Part shown: positions 51,906-60,410 of the stretch, piece after piece | Layout: each line of letters opens with the position of its first letter | How positions within the stretch are numbered: the first letter of the stretch is position 1 | Origin: Pedobacter sp. Bi126 | Lineage (GTDB): Bacteria; Bacteroidota; Bacteroidia; Sphingobacteriales; Sphingobacteriaceae | NCBI RefSeq assembly: GCF_918698245.1 | Contig: NZ_CAKKMS010000012.1 | Coordinates: 1-64,000 of the forward strand | Length of the DNA: 64,000 bases | Reading direction: 5' to 3' | Position numbers and translations under genes: made by a program | Notes under the pieces: generated by a model | What the model was told of the DNA's origin: nothing | What the model saw: only the letters and a program-made list of their open reading frames with translations | The model's database searches: none

Positions 51906-52736
51906 TTACTCTTTTAATATTTTAGCCAATACCTTATCTAGTTTTGCTTTATCTTTCATGTATGCTTCCAAATTGTAAAGTTGCACGGTTTTAAATTCTA
52001 TCGGGTGGCTTTCGCTCTGTAATGAAATATAACCTGATGTTAATGCTTTGCCGTCTATTTTAACTTTCGGGTCAAAATTTGAAACACTGCCACCGCCAAT
52101 TTGAGGTTTAGTGTATTCTAAAACCACTTCGCCTGCTATAATGTGTTTTACAACCGAATCACCTAAAACTAAAAATTCTGCGGTTACCCATTGGTCGCCA
52201 GCATAGGTTTTCGATTTGGAATCTAAGCAGTGTCCGGTAAATAGTTTTCCATTATAATCAATTAGTGTTCCAGGTGTACATACGTTACTGGTATGGCGTT
52301 CATGTTCACCATCTCCGCCAAGAATTTGGGCTTCAATCGAAATCGGGAAATCCTGGTTTTTTAACATTGTTGCCGGATCCTGGCAATGTAACATGGCACC
52401 ACTATTTCTGGTTGCCCAGCCTTCACCACCTTTAGCCTGATCACCAACAAAGCGGTAGGTTACTTTTAAAAGATAGGCCGAAAAAGGTTTTTTGTAGAAA
52501 ATATGTCCGTATTGTTGGTCAAATTCTTTGTATCCATCATAACTCACCTTCATTACTCCATTTTCTACACGAAAAGTATTGGCATAATTTTCTTTATAGT
52601 CGTGTTTGGCGATTTTAATGTTCCAATCTTTTAAATCTTTTCCATTAAAGAGATTGATCCAGCCTTTTTGGGCATTGGCGTTGAGGATAGTAAGCGATAA
52701 AAATAATACCGCAAGATAAATTGATTTTAGTTTCAT
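51906..52736 (-). CDS. DUF1080 (3-keto-disaccharide hydrolase-like) protein
   Basis: Exported protein of the DUF1080 family (concanavalin-like jelly roll). Start taken at ATG 52736, which gives a good signal peptide (MKLKSIYLAVLFLSLTILNA); the longer frame adds 19 residues before it. Family signs: GWINLFNGKDLKDWN, WATRNSGAMLHCQ and PISIEAQILGG. Members include 3-keto-glycoside hydrolases, but substrates vary. It stands alone here. Confidence 0.85.
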   Translation of the reverse strand: MKLKSIYLAVLFLSLTILNANAQKGWINLFNGKDLKDWNIKIAKHDYKENYANTFRVENGVMKVSYDGYKEFDQQYGHIFYKKPFSAYLLKVTYRFVGDQAKGGEGWATRNSGAMLHCQDPATMLKNQDFPISIEAQILGGDGEHERHTSNVCTPGTLIDYNGKLFTGHCLDSKSKTYAGDQWVTAEFLVLGDSVVKHIIAGEVVLEYTKPQIGGGSVSNFDPKVKIDGKALTSGYISLQSESHPIEFKTVQLYNLEAYMKDKAKLDKVLAKILKE

Positions 52737-53042
52737 AGTAACGTTTGGGTTGGGTGCTAAAAATATGAAATTTTTTTTGAAGTCAAAGGTCAACAGCCGG
52801 ATAGTTCATGGTTGGTAGTCTGGTAGCCCATAGCTTGGAACCAGTTAACCGATAGCAATTAACCTTAGAGATACGTCATTTCGACTGGAGCACCGCGGAA
52901 TGGAGAAATCTATTTAGTCTAAAATCCCTAGTCTTAAGACGATTAACTAAGCTATGTATTTGGGATGCAGCGATAGACATCAGTTAACCTATTTAAACAA
53001 TTAACCATTGACCAATGAGCTAATGACTAGTGAACCAATGAA
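52737..53042. other. Intergenic region with short repeats
   Basis: About 306 bases with no gene. Holds a half copy of the CGTCATTTCGA hairpin family (52874-52918) and degenerate words ACCAATGA, CTAATGA and GAACCAATGA up to the cmk stop, like those at 41840-42145. Confidence 0.5.
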
Positions 53043-53723
53043 CTAATGAACCAAAAACGGTTGCACTCTTTCCAATGCAAAGTCTAATTGTTCTTCCTGT
53101 GTAAGATCGGTATTATCTAAAATAATAGCATCATCAGCCCTAACTAACGGACTTTCCTTACGGGTGGTATCGGCATAATCGCGATGGGCAAGGTTTTCAA
53201 AAACCTCTTCCAGGGTAGTTTTGTTATTGCCTTTGCTCTCCAGTTCCTTAAATCTGCGTTCAGCCCTGATTTTCGGATCGGCCGTCATAAAAAATTTCAC
53301 AGGAGCATCGGGGAAAACGGTAGTGCCAATATCACGGCCATCCATCACGATGTTTTTCGATTTACCCATGCGTTGCTGTTGCTTCACCATTTCATGACGC
53401 ACAATTTTATGCGCCGAAACCTCACTTACATTTTCAGAAACAGGCATTAAGCGGATTTCATCAGAAACCTCTTCACCATTAAGGGTAATATGGGATTCGT
53501 AATCGCGGGAGTGGAAATTCAGTTCGATGTGCTGTAAAGCATCAACAACTTTGGCATCATCAGTAATATCGATGTTATTTCTTAAGAAGTATAGTGTAAC
53601 GGCACGGTACATCGCTCCGCTGTCTACATAAATAAAACCTAATTTTTTAGCCAGTGCTTTTGCTAAAGTACTTTTTCCGCAAGATGAGTAGCCATCTATT
53701 GCTATTACCAGGTTTTTCTTCAT
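53043..53723 (-). CDS. cmk: Cytidylate kinase
   Basis: Phosphorylates CMP and dCMP using ATP. Start at ATG 53723 (MKKNLVIAIDGYSSCGKST) gives 226 residues, normal for Cmk, and puts the P-loop at residues 11-19. The longer frame would begin upstream of the promoter. DSGAMYRAV, VMDGRDIGTTVFP and RADDAIILDNT are family motifs. A TACCTTTG box ends seven bases before the ATG. Confidence 0.95.
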   Translation of the reverse strand: MKKNLVIAIDGYSSCGKSTLAKALAKKLGFIYVDSGAMYRAVTLYFLRNNIDITDDAKVVDALQHIELNFHSRDYESHITLNGEEVSDEIRLMPVSENVSEVSAHKIVRHEMVKQQQRMGKSKNIVMDGRDIGTTVFPDAPVKFFMTADPKIRAERRFKELESKGNNKTTLEEVFENLAHRDYADTTRKESPLVRADDAIILDNTDLTQEEQLDFALERVQPFLVH

Positions 53724-53730
53724 CGTAGCG

Positions 53731-53738
53731 CAAAGGTA
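53731..53738 (-). promoter_or_regulatory. -7 box of cmk
   Basis: TACCTTTG on the minus strand fits TAnnTTTG and ends seven bases before the ATG, implying a near-leaderless mRNA. Confidence 0.5.
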
Positions 53739-53853
53739 AAAAATAGAAACAGAATGCTGAATTTTTTTAAAGGTATAAAGATAGATTCTAAACAAGATAA
53801 TGCTAAAACATTGATTTGCTGGATGCGTTTAATTATAAAATAAATACACGATT

Positions 53854-54378
53854 ATGTTGTTATCTGAAAGAATGTTGGCGGCGCTGAATAACCAGGTTAA
53901 GCTGGAAGCCGAATCGTCTCAAGTTTATCTGGGCATTGCCTCATGGTTAGAAACGCAGCCAGGTTTAGAAGGTTATACCGAGTTTTTCTACCGTCAGAGT
54001 GAAGAGGAACGTCATCATATGCTTAAACTGATTCATTATATCAATGATCGTGATGGGCATGCGATGATTACTGCCCTTGAAATGCCCAAAAATTCTTTCG
54101 GACAGGTAATAGAGGTATTTCAGGATTTTCTGGATAATGAGTTGTTGGTATCAAAAAGCATTAACGATTTGGTAGAACTTTCACTGAATGAGAAAGATTA
54201 TCTCACATTTAAATTTTTGCAATGGTATTTAGATGAACAATTGGAAGAAGAAAAAATGGCGAAAACGATGTTAGAGAAACTTCAATTGGTAGGTAGTGAT
54301 AGAGGAGGCATTTACCAATTGGATAAAGATATTGTAGGGTTACGTAGCAAGGTGAGCGAATCGAAAGAGGGAGAATAA
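53854..54378 (+). CDS. ftnA: Ferritin
   Basis: Iron-storage protein of the bacterial non-haem ferritin type, 174 residues. Di-iron ligands are visible in the four-helix bundle: Glu near 17 (KLEAESSQ), the EEERHHM motif at about 50-56, and the later EQLEEEKMAKTM segment. It oxidises Fe(II) and stores it in a 24-mer. It is 38 bases upstream of arfB but arfB has its own promoter box. Confidence 0.93.
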   Translation: MLLSERMLAALNNQVKLEAESSQVYLGIASWLETQPGLEGYTEFFYRQSEEERHHMLKLIHYINDRDGHAMITALEMPKNSFGQVIEVFQDFLDNELLVSKSINDLVELSLNEKDYLTFKFLQWYLDEQLEEEKMAKTMLEKLQLVGSDRGGIYQLDKDIVGLRSKVSESKEGE

Positions 54379-54404
54379 TCTGTTTTTATTAAATTCCAAA
54401 TTAT

Positions 54405-54412
54405 TACTTTTG
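54405..54412 (+). promoter_or_regulatory. -7 box of arfB
   Basis: TACTTTTG fits TAnnTTTG and ends four bases before the ATG at 54417, so transcription would begin at or next to the start codon. The nadC promoter shares the words TTTTGCGGCAT. Confidence 0.5.
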
Positions 54413-54416
54413 CGGC

Positions 54417-54827
54417 ATGTTGCCTACGAGAGAAGAAATTTTGCGGTCTGTTACTTTCAAAACTTCAAGAAGTGGGGGTAAGGGTGGACAAAATGTAAAT
54501 AAAGTTTCGAGTAAGGTAGAATTAATTTTCGACCTGGAAACAGCTTTTTATTTGGATGAAGACGAAAAGATACGCATAAAAGAAAAACTGGAAAATCGAC
54601 TAGATTCTGAAGGATTGTTACATATTGTTTCGCAAGAGGATAGGAGCCAGCTACTCAATAAAGAGAAAACAGTTGCCAAGTTGATTGAATTGTTAAAGCG
54701 ATCGTTACACGTTCAAAAAAAGCGAAAAGCAACTAAAATACCTAAAGCTGTTATTCAAAAAAGATTAAAGAATAAAGCCGTTAATTCCGATAAAAAGGAG
54801 AGTCGCAAAAGACCATCAATTGATTAA
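54417..54827 (+). CDS. arfB: Ribosome-rescue peptidyl-tRNA hydrolase ArfB
   Basis: Releases nascent chains from ribosomes stalled without a stop codon. The catalytic GGQ is at residues 23-25 (SGGKGGQNVNKVSS), and the C-terminal part is strongly basic (KKRKATKIPKAVIQKRLKNK), which in ArfB enters the empty mRNA channel. Length 136 matches ArfB rather than RF1/RF2. It ends three bases from the convergent L,D-transpeptidase. Confidence 0.92.
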   Translation: MLPTREEILRSVTFKTSRSGGKGGQNVNKVSSKVELIFDLETAFYLDEDEKIRIKEKLENRLDSEGLLHIVSQEDRSQLLNKEKTVAKLIELLKRSLHVQKKRKATKIPKAVIQKRLKNKAVNSDKKESRKRPSID

Positions 54828-54829
54828 AT

Positions 54830-55354
54830 CTACGGCCTGATTTCTATTTTAGTCCCAATATTTACAGCATAAAACAATTCGTCTACTTCGCTATTGGTTA
54901 ATGCCATACAGCCATTTGTCCAATCGAATAATCGTTGAAACTTACCGATAAATCCTAAATGGTTCCTGATCCCATGTATTTTAATATCACCACCGGGATC
55001 TTTACTTAGTAGTTTTGCCTTAGCAATATCTTTTTTATTTGGGTAAGACACTCCAAGGTTTTTATGATAACCACTATTTTGGTTTTTGGCATTGATTACA
55101 TAAACCCCCTCAGGTGTTTTCTCATCACCTTCGAATTCTTTGTGTCCAACCGGGCTGTCGCCCAATGAAATCTGATAAGTTTTAATTAATTTCTGTTTTG
55201 AATAAGCCAGTAATTGCCGGTTTGACTTTTTAACAATGATATAATCGATTTTGGTATTAGTTGGTAATTTCTTTTCAGGGTATACATTGTAAATAACTGC
55301 ACCAATAATGAAGGACAAAATGATAAAAAAAGTTGCTTTTTTCATACGCTGCAA
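54830..55354 (-). CDS. L,D-transpeptidase (YkuD family)
   Basis: Small periplasmic peptidoglycan cross-linking or trimming enzyme, anchored by an N-terminal signal or helix (about residues 4-24). The catalytic motif is HGIRN with His127 and TNGCMAL with Cys149. The usual Ser before the glycine-cysteine is Thr-Asn here, a mild variant. PEGVYVI and LGVSYPN are typical of the family. M4 (MKKATFF) is an alternative start. It has no other domain. Confidence 0.88.
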   Translation of the reverse strand: MQRMKKATFFIILSFIIGAVIYNVYPEKKLPTNTKIDYIIVKKSNRQLLAYSKQKLIKTYQISLGDSPVGHKEFEGDEKTPEGVYVINAKNQNSGYHKNLGVSYPNKKDIAKAKLLSKDPGGDIKIHGIRNHLGFIGKFQRLFDWTNGCMALTNSEVDELFYAVNIGTKIEIRP

Positions 55355-55384
55355 ATTCTCAATTAACTAGTTTAAATAGTTAAC

Positions 55385-56335
55385 CTAGCTCTTTCCAAAC
55401 CGATAATACAAACTTAAACCACCATAATTCTGTGCTTTAGCCACACTTTTAACTTCTTTGGTTTTAAAAATAATATTGAAATCGGCAGTAATTCTTTTTG
55501 AACTATAATTTACACCAAACTGTTGCTCAAAAACAATCGGTTTTACCCCAAAAGTTAATGGACTGTTGTTGTTAAAAAGACTTCCCTGTATAGTGGCATC
55601 GTAGGCAACAAAGTTTAGCTGTGGTTTTACATAAAAGAAAAATTCCGAGCTGTTTAAGCTTTTGGTTTTTGAATTTCCGATCACCGCGTTGTGATAAGCA
55701 CTGTTGAACAATTGATTTAGTTTGCCGGCCCTAAAAAGCACCGATGCACCCAAACCCGAAAAAGTTGTTCCTAAGTTGGCATAACCCTGGGCACTGATAT
55801 CCACAATGGGATCTTCTGGCCTAAAAAGTAACTTGCTATAATTTGCCGTAAGGTTTATGGCCAGTTCATTTTTAATCTGGTAATCCCAACCCGCAGGGGT
55901 ATAAAAACCTACGGTTTTATGTAGGAAACGTTGTGCTGTTTGGGCAAGCGAGTTAGGGCCAACCGTTCCCAATTCTACACTGGTTTTTAAAACGCTCTCA
56001 TTTTTATAGAAAACAGAATATGCACCACCTGCATAAAGATAACCTGCAAAAGGCCTGTCCTGATCTTCTTTGTTAGGAACCTGGCCCCAATAAGGCGTAT
56101 ACATTTTCTGCCCGGCAGAAATTTCGTAGGTCTTTTTCTCTATTTTATCTGAAAACTTTTCGGTATTAATGGCATGGCGGTAGTAGATAAATAATCCGTT
56201 GGTATAATATCGATCGTTTAAAGTAGCCAGGTAAGCATCGTTTTCGGTTTTAAAACCGAATTCGTTTTTAAAGGATTGAGCGAAACTGGTTGAAACAACC
56301 AAACAAAAAACTATAGTGAATAAAAATGATCTCAT
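55385..56335 (-). CDS. LpxR-like lipid A deacylase (DUF2219)
   Basis: Outer-membrane barrel with signal peptide (to about residue 19, SFAQ). The N-terminal pattern FKTENDAYLATLNDRYYTNGL matches the LpxR family, where Asn and Asp of the ND pair and a later His/Glu are catalytic, removing the 3'-acyloxyacyl chain of lipid A. Ends YGGLSLYYRFG as a barrel. The His/Glu site could not be placed with certainty, so activity is not assured. Confidence 0.75.
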   Translation of the reverse strand: MRSFLFTIVFCLVVSTSFAQSFKNEFGFKTENDAYLATLNDRYYTNGLFIYYRHAINTEKFSDKIEKKTYEISAGQKMYTPYWGQVPNKEDQDRPFAGYLYAGGAYSVFYKNESVLKTSVELGTVGPNSLAQTAQRFLHKTVGFYTPAGWDYQIKNELAINLTANYSKLLFRPEDPIVDISAQGYANLGTTFSGLGASVLFRAGKLNQLFNSAYHNAVIGNSKTKSLNSSEFFFYVKPQLNFVAYDATIQGSLFNNNSPLTFGVKPIVFEQQFGVNYSSKRITADFNIIFKTKEVKSVAKAQNYGGLSLYYRFGKS

Positions 56336-56363
56336 AAAAAAGCCCAGGCGATTTACCTAGGCT
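56336..56363 (-). terminator. lon terminator
   Basis: Minus-strand stem AGCCTAGG / CCTGGGCT, one G-T pair, seven-base loop, then five or more T. It lies between the lon stop and the lpxR-like start, so the two are separate units. Confidence 0.75.
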
Positions 56364-56418
56364 ATAAAAGTATTTATTGTAATTGGATTTTTGATTGTTA
56401 ATCCAAAAGAATTAGCAA

Positions 56419-58914
56419 TTAGTTTACAATCGGTGCAATTTTAACACTTAAATCTAAAGGTTTTTTAACCTTGTTTTTGGTTAAAGCTAACTCAATTACT
56501 TCACTCATTTCGGCTACATAATGGAATTTTAAATCCTTGATGTAACTTTCTTTAATCTCTAAAATATCTTTACGGTTGCTTTTGCAAAGGATAATTTCTT
56601 TAATGTTTGCTCTTTTTGCAGCTAGGATCTTTTCTTTGATACCACCAACCGGAAGTACTTTTCCGCGTAAAGTAATCTCGCCAGTCATAGCTAAATGCTG
56701 TTTTACCTTGCGTTGGGTAAATGCCGACGTTAGGGCGGTAAGCATCGTTACACCGGCCGAAGGGCCATCTTTTGGTGTAGCGCCTGCAGGCACGTGAACG
56801 TGAACATCCCAGTTATCAAATAAACTGTAGTCTATATCAAATTCGGCTGCGTGGGCGCGTAAATAAGCTAGCGCGATAACCGCCGATTCTTTCATTACAT
56901 CGCCAAGGTTGCCTGTTAAGGTTAATTTTCCTTTTCCTGGGCTTAAACTCGATTCGATGAATAAAATATCACCTCCTACGCTTGTCCAGGCTAAACCTGT
57001 TACAACTCCAGCCACTTCATTGCCTTCGTATAAGTCTTTATCGTAAATTGGTGCACCTAAAATGCGCTCTACATCATCATTGCTTAAATTTGAATCGTAG
57101 GTTTCTTCCATCGCAATTTTGGTGGCCACACCACGCACTAAAGAACCTATTTTTTTCTCCAAACCACGTACGCCTGATTCTCTGGTATAATCTTCAATTA
57201 CTTTTTCGATTAGTGGAGTTTTTAAGTTAATATCCTTGGTTTGTAAACCATGGTTTTCTTTCTGTTTAGGCAACAGGTATTTTTTAGCGATTTCTATTTT
57301 CTCTTCAATCGTATATCCGTTTACTTCAATAATCTCCATACGATCTAACAAAGCAGGTTGAATGGTACTTAAAGAGTTTGCTGTTGCAATAAACAGGATG
57401 TTTGATAAATCGTAATCCATTTCTACATAATGATCGTAGAAGGCGCTGTTTTGCTCAGGATCTAATACTTCAAGCAAGGCTGATGATGGGTCGCCACGGT
57501 GGTCGGTTCCTACTTTATCAATCTCATCCAAAACAAAAACAGGATTATCTGCCCCCGCTTTTTTAATAGAGGAAATAATACGGCCTGGCATTGCACCAAT
57601 GTAAGTTTTACGGTGGCCACGGATTTCTGCTTCATCGCGGATACCACCTAAAGCCATACGTACATACTTACGGCCTAAAGCTTTCGCAATAGATTTTCCT
57701 AAAGATGTTTTACCAACTCCCGGAGGGCCAACCAAACATAAGATTGGCGCTTTCATATTACGCTTTAATTTTAAAACTGCTAAGTATTCTATAATGCGTT
57801 GCTTAACTTTTTCTAAACCAAAGTGATCTTTATCTAAGATACGTTGTGCTCTTTTTAGGTCGAAATTATCTTTCGTAAACTCGCTCCAGGGTAAATCTAA
57901 AAGAAGTTCCAAATAATTTAACTGAACAGAGTAATCCGGTGCAGCAGGGTTCATTCTACCCAACTTATCTAGTTCCTTATCAAAATGTTCGGCAACTGCT
58001 TTTGCCCATTTTTTCTTCTTGGCTTTTTCTTGTAAAGCATCGAATTCTAAATCAGCAGAGCTGCCTCCCAATTCTTCCTGAATGGTTTTTAGCTGTTGAT
58101 TTAAAAAATAATCACGTTGTTGCTTGTCTAAATCGGTACGTACTTTCGATTGGATCTGATTTCTCAGCTCCAGCATCTGCAGTTCGACCATTAAAAGCTC
58201 CATTACCTTTTGCGCTCTTTCCTGCAATTTATCCATTTCAAGGATTTTTTGCTTATCGGCCATTTCGGCATTCATATTTGATGAAATGAAATTGATCAAA
58301 AATGAATTGCTCTCAATGTTTTTAAGTGCAATGCTGGCTTCACTTGGAATATTTGGTGATAGCTGGATAATCTGAGCAGACATTTCGCGGATAGAAGCGA
58401 TTAATGTTTTAAACTCTTTGTCTGCTTTGTGCTTTTGTTCTTCGAATTTTTTAACAACGGCTTTAATGTAAGGTTCATTCTGCACCTCTTCAATTAAGCG
58501 GAAACGTTGTTTACCCTGGATAATTACGGTGGTATTTCCATCAGGCATCTGCAACAGCTTTATGATGTTTGCAACCGTACCAACCGTGTTAAGCTGCTCA
58601 AAAGTAGGGTCTTCAATGGAAACGTCTTTTTGAGAAACAACCCCAATAATCTTATTCCCTTTGTACGCTTCCTTAATTAACTTAATTGATTTATCTCTTC
58701 CAACAGTAATAGGAATAACTACGCCTGGAAATAAAACTGTGTTTCGCAAAGGCAATATGGCCAACGTTTCGGGCGTTTCCTCATTATTCATCTCCTCTTC
58801 GTCTTGTTGAGACATTAAGGGGAAAAATTCGGTATCCTCATTTATGATTGGCATTGCTGTATGGAAATCAAATATATCTTGTTTACTCATTATCACATTT
58901 TCCGCTAACGACAA
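56419..58914 (-). CDS. lon: ATP-dependent protease Lon
   Basis: Cytoplasmic hexameric protease degrading damaged and regulatory proteins. N-terminal substrate domain to about residue 320, AAA+ ATPase with Walker A GPPGVGKT at 396-403 and Walker B VLDEIDKV at about 461, and the protease domain with the catalytic dyad Ser719 (PKDGPSAG) and Lys762 (GGIKEK), spaced 43 apart as in the E. coli enzyme. Length 831 is usual for this phylum. The ATG at 58914 is used; the in-frame ATG at 58890 (MSKQDIFDF) is also plausible. Confidence 0.97.
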   Translation of the reverse strand: MSLAENVIMSKQDIFDFHTAMPIINEDTEFFPLMSQQDEEEMNNEETPETLAILPLRNTVLFPGVVIPITVGRDKSIKLIKEAYKGNKIIGVVSQKDVSIEDPTFEQLNTVGTVANIIKLLQMPDGNTTVIIQGKQRFRLIEEVQNEPYIKAVVKKFEEQKHKADKEFKTLIASIREMSAQIIQLSPNIPSEASIALKNIESNSFLINFISSNMNAEMADKQKILEMDKLQERAQKVMELLMVELQMLELRNQIQSKVRTDLDKQQRDYFLNQQLKTIQEELGGSSADLEFDALQEKAKKKKWAKAVAEHFDKELDKLGRMNPAAPDYSVQLNYLELLLDLPWSEFTKDNFDLKRAQRILDKDHFGLEKVKQRIIEYLAVLKLKRNMKAPILCLVGPPGVGKTSLGKSIAKALGRKYVRMALGGIRDEAEIRGHRKTYIGAMPGRIISSIKKAGADNPVFVLDEIDKVGTDHRGDPSSALLEVLDPEQNSAFYDHYVEMDYDLSNILFIATANSLSTIQPALLDRMEIIEVNGYTIEEKIEIAKKYLLPKQKENHGLQTKDINLKTPLIEKVIEDYTRESGVRGLEKKIGSLVRGVATKIAMEETYDSNLSNDDVERILGAPIYDKDLYEGNEVAGVVTGLAWTSVGGDILFIESSLSPGKGKLTLTGNLGDVMKESAVIALAYLRAHAAEFDIDYSLFDNWDVHVHVPAGATPKDGPSAGVTMLTALTSAFTQRKVKQHLAMTGEITLRGKVLPVGGIKEKILAAKRANIKEIILCKSNRKDILEIKESYIKDLKFHYVAEMSEVIELALTKNKVKKPLDLSVKIAPIVN

Positions 58915-59207
58915 ACTGGCAGTTTAATCGTATTCACTTTGTTTAATTTTGGTATTAAGTTAATAAATTCAACTCTTGTGCCAAAGTGAAAATAATATTA
59001 ATCTTATGTTAAAAAGGCAGAGTAATATAAATATTTTTACCAATATCATATAAAGCATATTTTAGCGTTTAAGCTAATGTTTAGGGTATTTGGTTTTGAA
59101 TGAAAGAAAATTAAAAACTTTTAAATTATCAGAATAGGATTATATTGCAAAAAATTTCTCCTATAAATTTGGTTAGGCGTTAGATTTGTTAAACTTATTA
59201 CTCATAC

Positions 59208-59828
59208 ATGAACTATTTTAAAAAGGCGATTTTAGGATTAATTATTTTTACATCAACTAGTAGTTTCGCACAAAGCAATTACGAAAGAAGCATGCAGGCG
59301 ATGATGAAAGGTGATTATAAAACTGCCGCGATACAATTAGAAAAAGCTGATACTAAAACTCCTGATAATGCAAACGTGCTCCAAATGCTTGGATATTCTT
59401 ATTTCCAAAATCGTGAATACGAGAAATGTATTGCAACTTACAGCCGTTTATTAACCATCAAACCATCTGAAGTTTCTGCATATTATTACCGTGGGATAGC
59501 AAGATTAAAAATCGCTAACGATCCTAAAGAGTCGTTAAATACTATGCGCGAGAACTTTTATTTGGCATCTCTCAAAGATTTTACAAAAGCCATTGAAATT
59601 AATGGTGATGAAGACGCTCAAATGTTTCAAAACCGTGGTTTAGCTTACAAAGACTATGCAATTTTCAGATCTTTTAAAGCGAAGAAAAAAGAAGAAAAAG
59701 CGGCTTGTGTAGCTTTGTTCAATAATTCTATCGCTGATTTTCAGAAGGTATTAACCTTGCAACCATTAAGAAAAGATATTATTGATTGGGTAACCTACGA
59801 TAAGGCACAGATAGCAAGCCTTAAATAA
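59208..59828 (+). CDS. Exported TPR protein
   Basis: 206-residue protein with signal peptide (to about residue 22, SSFAQ) and at least three tetratricopeptide repeats: GDYKTAAIQLEKADTKTP, REYEKCIATYSRLLTIKP and the segment SLKDFTKAIEING. It ends in a helical part with QKVLTLQPLRKD. No enzyme motif. It is alone on its strand and ends in a strong terminator. Confidence 0.78.
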   Translation: MNYFKKAILGLIIFTSTSSFAQSNYERSMQAMMKGDYKTAAIQLEKADTKTPDNANVLQMLGYSYFQNREYEKCIATYSRLLTIKPSEVSAYYYRGIARLKIANDPKESLNTMRENFYLASLKDFTKAIEINGDEDAQMFQNRGLAYKDYAIFRSFKAKKKEEKAACVALFNNSIADFQKVLTLQPLRKDIIDWVTYDKAQIASLK

Positions 59829-59844
59829 AATACAACTTTTAAAG

Positions 59845-59880
59845 AAATGGGGCCTGAATATTTTCGGGCCCCATTTTTTT
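59845..59880. terminator. Terminator between TPR gene and lipoprotein gene
   Basis: Stem AAATGGGGCC / GGCCCCATTT, then four more T on the plus strand. It may also end the convergent gpmI-lipoprotein transcript, whose last stop codon abuts it. Confidence 0.88.
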
Positions 59881-60410
59881 TATTTCAGCTTCCCAATAAC
59901 CGAATACTTCTTTTCGTTTAGCAATCTAATTTTCTGCTGCTTTTTGATCGCATAGAGGCTATCTGGGCAGTAGGTTAACGTATCCTGAGATTGGTATAAG
60001 ATATTTTTATTATCGATAATGATCTCTATTTTGCCAGCTTTCTGGCCTTTCCAAGTTATAGAAACCTTCTTAATAGGGATTTTTTTATTATTGGAAGTAT
60101 AAATATCTACCCCATCTTGTTCTTTTGTTTTAAAACTTCCTTTCCACGATGTTTTATTGATGTCAGCGTTGACAAAAATGGCCAATTCTTTTGCCCAGTC
60201 AGCAATTTTAGCTGTTTTGCTTTCGGCTGCCCCATTTATACTAACGGTTTTATTCACAATGGGATTCAGTCTCTGTAGGCGCGAAATTTCCTTTCCAAAA
60301 TATCCTTTTATATCAAAATATAATAAATCGGTATTTGCTTCAGCTTCTTTTCGCTGATTGCAGGAAAACAATGCCAAAGCAAATACTAGGATATGAAGTT
60401 TATTAACCAT
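59880..60410 (-). CDS. Uncharacterised lipoprotein coupled to gpmI
   Basis: 176-residue lipoprotein: leader MVNKLHILVFALALFSC, with lipobox LFSC making Cys17 lipidated. The mature part is small, beta-rich and basic (VSITWKGQKAGKIEIIIDNKN), unlike any family I know. Its ATG overlaps the gpmI stop in TAATG (60408-60412), so the two are translated together, although a glycolytic enzyme and a lipoprotein have no clear joint task. Confidence 0.7.
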   Translation of the reverse strand: MVNKLHILVFALALFSCNQRKEAEANTDLLYFDIKGYFGKEISRLQRLNPIVNKTVSINGAAESKTAKIADWAKELAIFVNADINKTSWKGSFKTKEQDGVDIYTSNNKKIPIKKVSITWKGQKAGKIEIIIDNKNILYQSQDTLTYCPDSLYAIKKQQKIRLLNEKKYSVIGKLK

